NCBI RefSeq assembly: GCF_020991365.1
Contig: NZ_JAJLRA010000001.1
Coordinates: forward strand, 238,142 to 302,141
From: Streptacidiphilus sp. ASG 303
GTDB taxonomy: Bacteria; Actinomycetota; Actinomycetes; Streptomycetales; Streptomycetaceae
Direction: 5' to 3'
Length of the DNA stretch: 64,000 nt
Part shown: positions 8,580 to 16,007 of the stretch, piece after piece
Position numbering within the stretch: the stretch's first letter is position 1
Layout of the letters: the number at the start of each line of letters is the position of its first letter
Notes under the pieces: generated by a model
Told to the model about the DNA's origin: nothing
The model's database searches: none
What the model saw: only the letters and a program-made list of their open reading frames with translations
Program-made: the position numbers and the translations under genes

Positions 8580-8709
8580 CGACGACCTCCGGTGGGCGTG
8601 GGGGCGCCGGGCGTGCGGCCGGCGCCGCCGGCGGCGAGGACGCGGCCGACGGGGCACGAGTGTCGCGATCCGGGGTGTCCCCGGCAAGGCCTCCGTCACA
8701 AACTTTCTT

Positions 8710-8725
8710 CCTTCGCACCCGAAGG
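8710..8725 (-). promoter_or_regulatory. Leader hairpin upstream of the NlpC/P60 gene
   Basis: A perfect 6-bp stem (CCTTCG with CGAAGG) and 4-base loop lie about 130 bases upstream of the NlpC/P60 start, in a locally A/T-richer stretch. It may be a leader structure. I could not match it to a known riboswitch. Confidence 0.35.
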
Positions 8726-8808
8726 GAAAACGGGCGCCGTCGTGCTGCGACGGCCGCCCCCCGGCCGCGCCGGCGGGTCAAAGCCGGGAGCGACGACCTT
8801 TCCCACCA

Positions 8809-8818
8809 GTGCGGAAAC
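8809..8818 (-). promoter_or_regulatory. Shared 10-bp element facing the NlpC/P60 gene
   Basis: Read leftward this is TTTCCGCACT, identical to the element at 8925-8934 that faces the GH25 gene. The two form a perfect inverted repeat separated by 106 bases in the divergent promoter region. Confidence 0.5.
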
Positions 8819-8887
8819 CGAACTGACGGACCGTCCGGCGAGGATGACCCGGTGGTCGCGCGCCACGGTCCCGCACCAGGGAGTCGA

Positions 8888-8899
8888 CGAAACTTTTCG
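8888..8899. promoter_or_regulatory. Dyad upstream of the GH25 promoter
   Basis: CGAAA and TTTCG arms around a CT centre, nested in GTCGA and TCGAC arms (8883-8901), just upstream of the candidate -35 at 8909. It looks like a LacI-type operator, but no such regulator is nearby. Confidence 0.4.
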
Positions 8900-8908
8900 A
8901 CCGAGCCC

Positions 8909-8939
8909 TTGCCCTCACGGTCAATTTCCGCACTACTGT
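8909..8939 (+). promoter_or_regulatory. Candidate GH25 promoter with shared element
   Basis: TTGCCC at 8909-8914 and TACTGT at 8934-8939 with a 19-base spacer. The shared element TTTCCGCACT (8925-8934) runs into the -10. The start codon is at 9001. Confidence 0.45.
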
Positions 8940-9000
8940 TCTCCAGCCCCTCCGGAGGCCTCCCCCCTCCGGCACCGCGGCCTTCCCAGGAGGACACCCG

Positions 9001-10317
9001 ATGCCGCACCCCCTGCCGCCGTCGCCGCGCCTGCGGTTCGCGGCCGTGCTCGCCGCCGCCGTCCTGCCGCTCGGCGCCACCGCGCTGGGCTCCCCCGCCG
9101 CCGCCCTGGGCAGGCCGGCGCCCGCGCCGATCAGCCACCCGGACGCGGACCACCTCGGCTCGACCCTCCGCGGCCGCGCCCACGACCGCGCCGCCGCCCC
9201 CACCGCCCCCACCGGCACGTCGACCGCGACGGCCACGCCGGCCCTCGCGGCGGCGCTCCCGGCGGGCGCGCGGCCGCTGGGCGTGGACGTGGCGAGCTAC
9301 GAGGGCAGCGTGGACTGGGCGGCTGCCGCCGCCAAGGGCGCCTCGTTCGCGTACGTGAAGGCGACCGAGGGCGTCACGTACCAGAGCCCCACCTTCTCCC
9401 AGCAGTACAACGGCTCGGCCTCGGCCGGGCTGATCCGCGGCGCCTACCACTTCGCCCTGCCGGACCGCTCCGGCGGCAAGGCGCAGGCGGACTTCTTCGT
9501 CGACCACGGCGGCACCTGGACCGCCGACGGGCGGACCCTCCCGCCGCTGCTCGACATCGAGTACAACCCCTACGGACCGACCTGCTTCGGCCTCAGCCAG
9601 GCCGCGATGACCGCCTGGATCGCCGACTTCGGCAACGAGGTGAAGGCCCGGACCGGCCGCACGCCGAGCCTGTACACCACCACCGACTGGTGGACCACCT
9701 GCACCGGCAACTCCCCCTCGGCCGCCGCCGACCCGCTCTTCGTCGCCAACTACAACGGCTCCCCCGCGCCGCTGCCGGCCGGCTGGACGGGCCAGCACAT
9801 CTGGCAGTACGCGGACTCCGGCGTCCTCCCCGGGGACCAGGACGTCTTCAACGGCACCGCCGCCGACCTCGCCGCCTTCGCCGCCGGGACCGGGGGGACC
9901 CCCGCCGCGCCGCCGGCCCTGTCCTGGCCCACCGTGCAGCAGGGGCAGACGGGCTACCGGGTGAGCATGGTGCAGCACCTGCTCAACGCGCACGGCGCGT
10001 CGCTGACCGTGGACGGCGACTTCGGGCCGGGCACCCGCTCCGCCGTCGTCTCCTTCCAGAGCGCGCAGGGCCTGTCCGCCGACGGCGTGGTGGGCCCGCG
10101 CACCTGGCAGGCCCTGGTGTCGACGGTCGGCGAGGGCGCGTCGGGCAGCACCGTCAAGGCCGCCCAGACCGGGCTGGACGCCCACGGCGCGTCGCTGACC
10201 GTGGACGGCGGCTTCGGACCGGCGACCCGGGACGCGGTGGTCTCCTACCAGGTCGCGCAGGGGCTGCCCGCCGACGCCACCGTGCAGAAGCCGACGTGGC
10301 TGGCGCTGGTCGCCTGA
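9001..10317 (+). CDS. Secreted GH25 muramidase with two PG-binding repeats
   Basis: 438 residues; AGGAGG lies 7 bases before the ATG. An N-terminal signal peptide ends near residue 36, followed by an Ala/Thr/Pro-rich linker. The GH25 domain begins at GVDVASYEG (about 94), has YVKATEG and AYHFA, and the catalytic DxE-type motif LLDIEY near 185. Two peptidoglycan-binding_1 repeats (about 318-375 and 380-438) have VDGDFGP and VDGGFGP cores like those of the divergent NlpC/P60 enzyme. It should cleave the MurNAc-GlcNAc bond outside the cell. A long bidirectional hairpin at 10326-10373 ends the transcript. Confidence 0.92.
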   Translation: MPHPLPPSPRLRFAAVLAAAVLPLGATALGSPAAALGRPAPAPISHPDADHLGSTLRGRAHDRAAAPTAPTGTSTATATPALAAALPAGARPLGVDVASYEGSVDWAAAAAKGASFAYVKATEGVTYQSPTFSQQYNGSASAGLIRGAYHFALPDRSGGKAQADFFVDHGGTWTADGRTLPPLLDIEYNPYGPTCFGLSQAAMTAWIADFGNEVKARTGRTPSLYTTTDWWTTCTGNSPSAAADPLFVANYNGSPAPLPAGWTGQHIWQYADSGVLPGDQDVFNGTAADLAAFAAGTGGTPAAPPALSWPTVQQGQTGYRVSMVQHLLNAHGASLTVDGDFGPGTRSAVVSFQSAQGLSADGVVGPRTWQALVSTVGEGASGSTVKAAQTGLDAHGASLTVDGGFGPATRDAVVSYQVAQGLPADATVQKPTWLALVA

Positions 10318-10325
10318 CGGCGCCG

Positions 10326-10373
10326 GCCGCGGCGGGCGTGCGGGTCCGGGAGGACCGGCACGCCCGCCGCGGC
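10326..10373. terminator. Bidirectional terminator hairpin between GH25 and S9 genes
   Basis: Perfect 16-bp stem (10326-10341 with 10358-10373) continued by a 5-bp inner stem and GGGA loop, located between convergent genes. Confidence 0.75.
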
Positions 10374-10445
10374 GTGCCCGCGGACGGCAGGGCCCGCGGG
10401 TGCGGCGGCCGGACCCGCCCCCGCGGGCCCGGCCGCCGGGGCGGG

Positions 10446-12584
10446 TCAGCCGGCCGCGGCTCCCCCGGCCGCCGCGGGCTCCCGGGGGCCCTCCGCGGCG
10501 TGGCCCATGGCGTGCGCGTACAGCTCCAGTTCGGCCTCCAGGGAGGCGGCGACGCTGGACGCCCGCCGGAAGCCGTGCCCCTCGCCCTCGAAGACGAGGT
10601 ACCGGTGCCACAGCCCGCGCGCGGCCACCGCCGCCACGATCCGCTCGGCCTGGTCGGGGCGGCAGATGAAGTCGTCCGCGCCCTGGAGCATGACCAGCGG
10701 CCGGGTGATGCGGCCGGCGTTGCCCAGCGGGGAGACGCGGTCGTACCGCTCCCGGTCGCGCGGCAGCTCGCCGACCAGGCCCTCGACGTAGCGGGACTCG
10801 AAGTCGTGGGTCTCGCCGCCGGACCACCGCGCCGGGTCGCTGATCGGGTAGTAGACGGCGCCGCAGCAGAAGGCGTCGGTGGAGGACAGGCAGGCGAGCG
10901 CCGTCCAGCCGCCCGCCGAACCGCCGCGGACCGCCGTGCGGGCCGGGTCGGCGAGGCCGAGGCGGGCCAGGTCGGCGGCGGCGGTGACGCTGTCCTGCAC
11001 GTCCACCACGCCCCAGGAGTGCCGCAGCCGCTCGCGGTAGGCGCGCCCGTAGCCGGTGGAGCCGCCGTAGTCGACGCTCGCCACGGCGAAGCCGCGGGAG
11101 GTGAAGAAGGCCGTCTCGGTGTCGGGGGTGACCGAGGTGGAGCTGGTGGGCCCGCCGTGCACGTGGACCAGCAGCGGCGGCGCCTGGCCCTCCCCGGCGT
11201 CCGTGCCGCGCGGGTCGGGGCCGGTGGGCGCCCAGTACACGTAGTGCACCCGCTGCCCGTCGGCGGCCGTCGCCGTGCGCCGCTCGCCGACGGGGCGCAC
11301 GGCCGCGTACGGGTCGGGCTCGGCCGGGACGCAGCGCAGCGGCGGCTCGACGGGCCCGCCGGGCGGCGGCAGCGGGACGCGCAGCAGGGCGGTGGAGCGG
11401 TCGGCGGCCCCGGCCAGGACCAGGGCGTGCCCGTCGCGGGCCCACAGGTCGGAGCCGAACTCGGTCCAGCCGTCGGCCAGGGCGGTGAGGGTGCCGCTCC
11501 CCGGCTCCCACAGGGCGAGCTGCTCGTCGCCGTCGCGGTGGCGCAGCACCACGCCGCGCGGCGTGACGGCGAAGAAGGTGGCGCCGACGCGCCAGAGGGC
11601 GTCCGCGCACTCCCGCTCCATGGGCAGGACGCAGGCGGCGGTCGCCGTGCCGTCCGGGTGCAGGTCGACGCGGTGCAGGTTCCACCAGCCGTCGGGGTCG
11701 GCCATCGCGTAGAGGGAGTCGGCGTCGCGCCACTCGGCCTGCGGCACGGACACGCCGGGGCCGCCGAGGACCTCGGCCTGCTCCACGGCGGTGCCGTCCT
11801 CCAGGCGGGCGACGACGAGCCGGGTCTCGTCCCAGGGCATGCGGGGGTGGTCCCAGCCGATCCAGGCGAGCCGGGTGCCGTCGGGGCTGATCCGCACGCC
11901 GGAGAGGAAGTGGTGGGAGCGGGCCACCACCCGCACCCGGGCGGGGTCGTGGGCGGCGGAGCCGTCGAGCGGCACCGCGACGATCGCGCGGGCGGTGCGG
12001 GGCGCCGGGTCGGCGTCGTCGGGCCCGGTGGCGGCGCGGGTGGTCTCGCGGACGCACCAGACCTCCCCGCCGCCGGGGGCGGCGACCGGGTCGGCGTAGC
12101 AGGTCTCGGTGCCGTCCTCGTCGGGCGGGGTGAGGGGGACCGGCTCGTCCGCCGCCTCCGCCGGTCCGCCGGGGCGCAGGGCCGGGACGCGGGTGCGGTA
12201 GAGGCGCTGGTCGCCGTGGTGGGTGAAGACCAGGAGGTGGCCGGCGTCCGGGTCGGGGGCGACGAGGTAGGGGCGGCCGCCGTAGCCGAGGGAGCGGTTG
12301 CGCACGGACCAGGTGCCGCCGAGGACGTCCTGCGCGGCGCCGCCGGGCAGGGCGCGGCGCAGGCGGACGGTGGCGGTGCTCGGGTCGGAGGCGCACCACC
12401 ACGCCTCCTCGCCCGCGCCGGACGGCCAGCTGCTGCTGCCGGAGCCGGCGGCCACGTGCGCGGCGGTGACCGGTGAGGGCCGGGCGCCGCCCCGCGGGGC
12501 GGGGTCCTGTGCGGCCGGGCCCTGTGCGGCAGGGCTCTGTGCGGCGGAACCCCGTGCGCCGCCGTCGTGCTGCTCGCTGCTCAT
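10446..12584 (-). CDS. S9 family (prolyl oligopeptidase-like) peptidase
   Basis: 712 residues. The start ATG overlaps the stop of the upstream decarboxylase by 4 bases (ATGA), so translation is probably coupled. The N-terminus is a beta-propeller-type region with repeated WxxDG and sDGtrlAW segments. The C-terminal alpha/beta hydrolase has the nucleophile in GGSAGG (about 556), Asp in GADDF (about 637) and His in GEGHGFR (about 669), the order of S9C acylaminoacyl/dipeptidyl peptidases. No signal peptide is visible, so it probably acts on short imported peptides in the cytosol. It is the last gene of the XRE/decarboxylase/S9 operon. Confidence 0.9.
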   Translation of the reverse strand: MSSEQHDGGARGSAAQSPAAQGPAAQDPAPRGGARPSPVTAAHVAAGSGSSSWPSGAGEEAWWCASDPSTATVRLRRALPGGAAQDVLGGTWSVRNRSLGYGGRPYLVAPDPDAGHLLVFTHHGDQRLYRTRVPALRPGGPAEAADEPVPLTPPDEDGTETCYADPVAAPGGGEVWCVRETTRAATGPDDADPAPRTARAIVAVPLDGSAAHDPARVRVVARSHHFLSGVRISPDGTRLAWIGWDHPRMPWDETRLVVARLEDGTAVEQAEVLGGPGVSVPQAEWRDADSLYAMADPDGWWNLHRVDLHPDGTATAACVLPMERECADALWRVGATFFAVTPRGVVLRHRDGDEQLALWEPGSGTLTALADGWTEFGSDLWARDGHALVLAGAADRSTALLRVPLPPPGGPVEPPLRCVPAEPDPYAAVRPVGERRTATAADGQRVHYVYWAPTGPDPRGTDAGEGQAPPLLVHVHGGPTSSTSVTPDTETAFFTSRGFAVASVDYGGSTGYGRAYRERLRHSWGVVDVQDSVTAAADLARLGLADPARTAVRGGSAGGWTALACLSSTDAFCCGAVYYPISDPARWSGGETHDFESRYVEGLVGELPRDRERYDRVSPLGNAGRITRPLVMLQGADDFICRPDQAERIVAAVAARGLWHRYLVFEGEGHGFRRASSVAASLEAELELYAHAMGHAAEGPREPAAAGGAAAG

Positions 12585-14062
12585 CGTGCCGCCCTCTCCA
12601 GGTCGATCTCCGCGCCGCCCGCGTCGCGCCGCGCCAGGTCCTCGGGGGTCTCCCGACGGACCATCAGGCGGGCCCGCCCGTCGCGGACGGAGACCACGGC
12701 GGGGCGGGGCTGGAAGTTGTAGTTGCTGGCCATGACGTGGTGGTACGCACCGGTGGCGGGCACCGCCAGCAGGTCCCCGGCGGCGAGGTCGGCGGGGAGG
12801 GCGATGTCGGGCACCACCACGTCGCCGCTCTCGCAGTGGCGGCCGACGACGACGCTGTGCACCGGCGGGCCCTGCAGGCCCCGCCCGGCGCTCCAGGCGG
12901 TGTACCGGGCCTGGTACAGCGCGGGGCGCAGGGCGTCGCTCATGCCGCCGTCCACGGAGACGAAGCGGCGCCGGACACCGTCCTTGACGGCGCCGACCCG
13001 GTACAGGGTGACCCCGGCGGTGCCGATGAGCGACCTGCCCGGCTCGACGGCCAGGGCCGTCCCGGCCGGGTCGAGGACGTCGGCGATCCCGGACCGGAGC
13101 GCGGCGGCGAACTCGGCGGCGGGCAGGCGGCGTTCGCCGGGGAGGTAGGCGATGCCCGCGCCGCCGCCGAGGTCCAGCTCCCGCACGCGGACGCCGTGGC
13201 GCTCGGCGAGGGTGCGGGCGAACGCGGCGACGCGGCGGGCGGACAGGCGCAGTCCGGCGGCGTCGAGGAGCTGCGAGCCGAGGTGGGCGTGGAGGCCGGC
13301 CGGCCGCAGCGACCCGGCGGCGGCGACGGCGAGGACGGCCCGCTCGGCGCGGCCGCCGGTGACGGGGAAGCCGAACTTGACGTCGTCGCCGCCGGTGGCC
13401 ATGTAGGCGTGGGTGGCGGCGGTGACGCCGGGCGCGATGCGGACGTGGACGTCCTGCACGCGGCCGGCGGCCCGGGCGAGGGCGGCGAGCCGGTCGATCT
13501 CCTCCAGGCAGTCGACGACGACCGTGCCGACGCCGGCGGCGACCGCGGCCCGGAGCTCCTCGGGCGCCTTGTTGTTGCCGTGCAGCACGATGCGCGCCGG
13601 GTCGAAGCCCGCGTCCAGGGCGAGGCGCAGCTCGCCGCCGCTGCACACGTCCAGGTGCAGGCCCTCGGAGTCGACCCAGCGGACCGCCTCGGCGCAGAGG
13701 AAGGCCTTGGAGGCGTAGTGCACGCGGTCGGCGCCGCAGGCGCGCCACTCGCGGGCGCGGGCACGGAAGTCCGCCTCGTCGACGACGTAGAGGGGGGTGC
13801 CGCAGGCGGCGGCGAGGTCGGGCAGGGCGACGCCGCCGACGTGGAGGACGCCGTCCACGGTGCGGGCGGTGAGCGGCCAGACCTCGGGGGCGCGGTCGGG
13901 GCCGGCGGCCTCGGCGAGGGCGGCGCCGGCGGCGTCCGGGCCGGCGTGGGGGGCCTCGTGGCCGTCGGGGGCCTCGGGGGCGTCGGGGCCCTCGGAGGCG
14001 TGGGATGCGTCGGGGGCCCCGGCGGGGGGGGGGGGCGGCGGGGCGGTGCCCGTCGGGGTCAT
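12581..14062 (-). CDS. Diaminopimelate-decarboxylase-like enzyme with disordered N-terminal extension
   Basis: 493 residues from the ATG at 14062, which overlaps the upstream regulator's stop (ATGA). All DAP-decarboxylase landmarks are present: PLP lysine in HYASKAF (K119), HLGSQ (260-264), a DLGGG loop, EPGRSL (340-345), the catalytic HCESGDV (C410), and a GAY...MASNYN motif that binds substrate. The reaction would be meso-DAP to L-lysine plus CO2. The first 60 residues are Pro/Ala/Asp-rich and include six consecutive prolines encoded through a 12-G homopolymer. Its neighbours (peptidases, peptide transporter, regulators) suggest a catabolic or scavenging role rather than housekeeping lysine synthesis. 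Confidence 0.88.
   Translation of the reverse strand: MTPTGTAPPPPPPAGAPDASHASEGPDAPEAPDGHEAPHAGPDAAGAALAEAAGPDRAPEVWPLTARTVDGVLHVGGVALPDLAAACGTPLYVVDEADFRARAREWRACGADRVHYASKAFLCAEAVRWVDSEGLHLDVCSGGELRLALDAGFDPARIVLHGNNKAPEELRAAVAAGVGTVVVDCLEEIDRLAALARAAGRVQDVHVRIAPGVTAATHAYMATGGDDVKFGFPVTGGRAERAVLAVAAAGSLRPAGLHAHLGSQLLDAAGLRLSARRVAAFARTLAERHGVRVRELDLGGGAGIAYLPGERRLPAAEFAAALRSGIADVLDPAGTALAVEPGRSLIGTAGVTLYRVGAVKDGVRRRFVSVDGGMSDALRPALYQARYTAWSAGRGLQGPPVHSVVVGRHCESGDVVVPDIALPADLAAGDLLAVPATGAYHHVMASNYNFQPRPAVVSVRDGRARLMVRRETPEDLARRDAGGAEIDLERAAR
14024..14035. repeat. Homopolymer run of 12 G (poly-C on the coding strand)
   Basis: It lies within the first 40 bases of the DAP-decarboxylase-like coding sequence and encodes prolines. 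A one-base length change would shift the frame for everything downstream. Confidence 0.9.
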
Positions 14063-14850
14063 GGTTCCTGCTTCCCGGTGAGGACGGCCAGCAGCAGCAG
14101 GTCGTCGGTGGCGTCGGTGACGCGGTGCTCGGCACCCGCGTCGAAGTGGCAGGCGTCGCCGGGTCCGAGGGTCCGCGCGGTGTCGCCGACGTGCAGCCGG
14201 CAGCGGCCGGCGACCACGACGACCGCCTCCTCCCCCGCGTGCCGGACGGGCTCGCCGTGGTCGCCGGGGTCGGCGTGGACGAGCCGCAGGGACAGGGCCT
14301 CGGAGCCGTGCGCGGTGAGGTCCCAGACCGCCCGGTGGCCGGGGGTGCGGGCCAGGGGCGGGACGGCGGCGAAGCGGGGGGCGAAGCCCGGTCCGGGCCG
14401 CTCCTCGGCGCCCGGCGCGAACAGGTCGCCCAGGGAGGCGCCGAGGGCCTCGGCGACCTGGGCGAGGGTGCGGACGGTGGGGTTGGCCGTGCCGGACTCG
14501 ATCTGCGAGATGTACGCGGTGGACAGGCCGGAGGCGGCCGCGACCGCGCTCAGGGTGAGCCCGGCGCCCCGCCGGATCCGGGCGACCGCGCGCCCCGCCT
14601 CGGCGGCGGCGCGGTCGGCGGCCGGCACGGGCAGCTCGGCGGCGGGACCGGCGGGACCGGGCTCGACGGGATCGGGCTCGGCGGGACCGGGGCCGGGCCC
14701 CGGAGCGGTGCGCTCCGGAAGGGCGGGTGACGGCGCGTCGACCGCGTGGGTGCCGCCGGTCGACGGTCCGTCGGAGGACCGCGGTGCGGAGGGTGACGGC
14801 CCGTCGTCCTCGGAAGTGGGCGGGAGCTGGTGATCCCTTGACGAGGTCAT
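14059..14850 (-). CDS. XRE-family regulator with C-terminal cupin
   Basis: 263 residues from the ATG at 14850; an in-frame ATG at 14874 is possible. After a long Pro/Gly/Asp-rich N-terminal tail, an HTH_3 domain reads IRRGAGLTLSAVAAASGLSTAYISQIESG (shown here only as a locator: helix-turn-helix at about 95-123). A cupin_2 domain occupies the last 75 residues, with EAVVVVAGRCRLHVGD and LGPGDACHFDAG. Such XRE-cupin proteins (PuuR/SutR type) sense small molecules, often amines or amino acids, and usually repress. It heads the decarboxylase and S9 operon, with the next gene overlapping by 4 bases, and is divergent from a second regulator. Confidence 0.88.
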   Translation of the reverse strand: MTSSRDHQLPPTSEDDGPSPSAPRSSDGPSTGGTHAVDAPSPALPERTAPGPGPGPAEPDPVEPGPAGPAAELPVPAADRAAAEAGRAVARIRRGAGLTLSAVAAASGLSTAYISQIESGTANPTVRTLAQVAEALGASLGDLFAPGAEERPGPGFAPRFAAVPPLARTPGHRAVWDLTAHGSEALSLRLVHADPGDHGEPVRHAGEEAVVVVAGRCRLHVGDTARTLGPGDACHFDAGAEHRVTDATDDLLLLAVLTGKQEP

Positions 14851-14963
14851 ATGCCGACAGTAATACTCGCCCAACTTTTAGATCAAGCAATCCGCCGGAG
14901 CCGTTAACTGACGGTACACGCCACCCCTGCAGCCCCGTGCCGATCCGACCGAAGGGCACCTCC
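14851..14963. promoter_or_regulatory. Divergent promoter region between the two peptide-locus operons
   Basis: This 113-base gap contains the A/T-rich island 14855-14910, rare in this window, so promoters for both operons probably lie here. A dyad with CCGT and ACGG arms and an inner A..T match is at 14901-14914. On the minus strand TTGATC (14879-14884) and TATTAC-type hexamers precede the XRE gene. Exact assignments are uncertain. Confidence 0.45.
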
Positions 14964-16007
14964 ATGCGGCCCCCACTCGCCCCCACCCCCGTCCTGACCC
15001 ACCTGCGGGACGCCGCCGGCGTCTGCGGCCAGGCCGGTGCGCGCCTGTTCGCCGCCATCGCGGCGGACTACCCCGCGTCGCTGGAGGAGCGCCCCGCCCG
15101 GCTGCTGCGCAGCGCGTCCGCGACGGCGGCGGACCTGGAGCGGCTGCTGGCCACGGCGGGGTTCACGGACACCGACGACCTGCGGCTGCGCTCCCGGCAG
15201 GAGACCGGTCTCCGGCTGGCCGCCCCGGACCTGCGCTTCACCGAACGGGAGGGCGCGGGGACCGGGCGCACCGGGCTGCGCCGCGCCGTGGCCAGGGAGC
15301 GGGAGAACCTGGGCGCCGTCCTGGACGCGCTGCAGTCGGGCGGCGCGCTGGAGCTGGCCGCGGAGGCGGTCCTGGCGGGCCGGCGGCGCTGGGTCCTGGG
15401 CGACCTGGGGTGCTTCGGCCACGCCGTGCTGTTTGCGGACGCCCTGGCGGCGTCGCTGCGGGACGTGACGCTGGTGCAGCCCGGCGCGGGACCGGCCGCC
15501 GACGCCCTGTGCGACGCGCACGTCCGTGACGTGCTGGTGGTCTTCGCGCTGCGTCCGCACGGCGACCTGGCGGTGCGGGCGGCCCGGGAGTTCCACGCCC
15601 TGGGCGCGACCGTGGTCGCGGTGACCGACGACCCGGACGGCCCGCTGGCCGAGTACGCGGCGCACGTGCTGGCGGTGGCGGGCCCCGACGGGGAGCCGCT
15701 GCCCTCGCCGGCCGCCGTCACCGCGGTGGGGCACCTGCTGTCGGTGCTCGCCGCCGCCGGGGCCAAGGGCGCGTCCCGCCGCGAGCGCCGCCGGGCCGAG
15801 GTGCACCGGGCGCTGGCGGCCCGTCACGCACCGGACGGCCCGCCGCACGGCGGCCCGGCGCACTACGGCCCGCCGCACGGCGGCTCCGCGGCCGGTGGCG
15901 GCGCTGCCGGTGGCGACCCGGCCGGTGACGGCGCTGCCGACGACGGGGCTGCCAGTGACGGGGCTGCCGGCGACGGCGGCAGGGACACGGAGGAGGAGGG
16001 CCGATGA
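14964..16007 (+). CDS. RpiR/MurR-type regulator with SIS domain
   Basis: 347 residues from the ATG at 14964, with GAAGGGC upstream. Residues 1-90 form an RpiR-like HTH region (LLRSASATAADLERLL). Residues about 130-265 form a SIS domain with the expected alternating strands, ending in a sequence (VVAVTDDPDGPLAEYAAHVL) typical of the family. SIS domains bind phosphosugars; MurR, a family member, responds to MurNAc-6-phosphate, so an amino-sugar or wall-derived ligand is plausible here. The last 70 residues are Gly/Ala/Asp repeats from a 15-bp tandem motif and look disordered. Its stop overlaps the M20 start (ATGA), so it leads the peptidase/transporter operon. Confidence 0.75.
   Translation: MRPPLAPTPVLTHLRDAAGVCGQAGARLFAAIAADYPASLEERPARLLRSASATAADLERLLATAGFTDTDDLRLRSRQETGLRLAAPDLRFTEREGAGTGRTGLRRAVARERENLGAVLDALQSGGALELAAEAVLAGRRRWVLGDLGCFGHAVLFADALAASLRDVTLVQPGAGPAADALCDAHVRDVLVVFALRPHGDLAVRAAREFHALGATVVAVTDDPDGPLAEYAAHVLAVAGPDGEPLPSPAAVTAVGHLLSVLAAAGAKGASRRERRRAEVHRALAARHAPDGPPHGGPAHYGPPHGGSAAGGGAAGGDPAGDGAADDGAASDGAAGDGGRDTEEEGR

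Noticed and set aside
8580-9000. Possible c-di-AMP (ydaO) riboswitch upstream of the wall hydrolases
   Set aside because: Such riboswitches precede similar genes in related bacteria, but I could not find the conserved core segments on either strand. A covariance-model search would settle it.
7183-12402. Minus-strand open frame of 1739 codons
   Set aside because: It overlaps the NlpC/P60 and GH25 genes and the S9 peptidase in a non-coding frame, with Arg/Pro-rich composition.
6687-12476. Very long plus-strand open frame of 1929 codons
   Set aside because: It runs across several genes with clear domains in other frames; its translation is Gly/Arg/Ala-biased and lacks motifs, a by-product of GC content.
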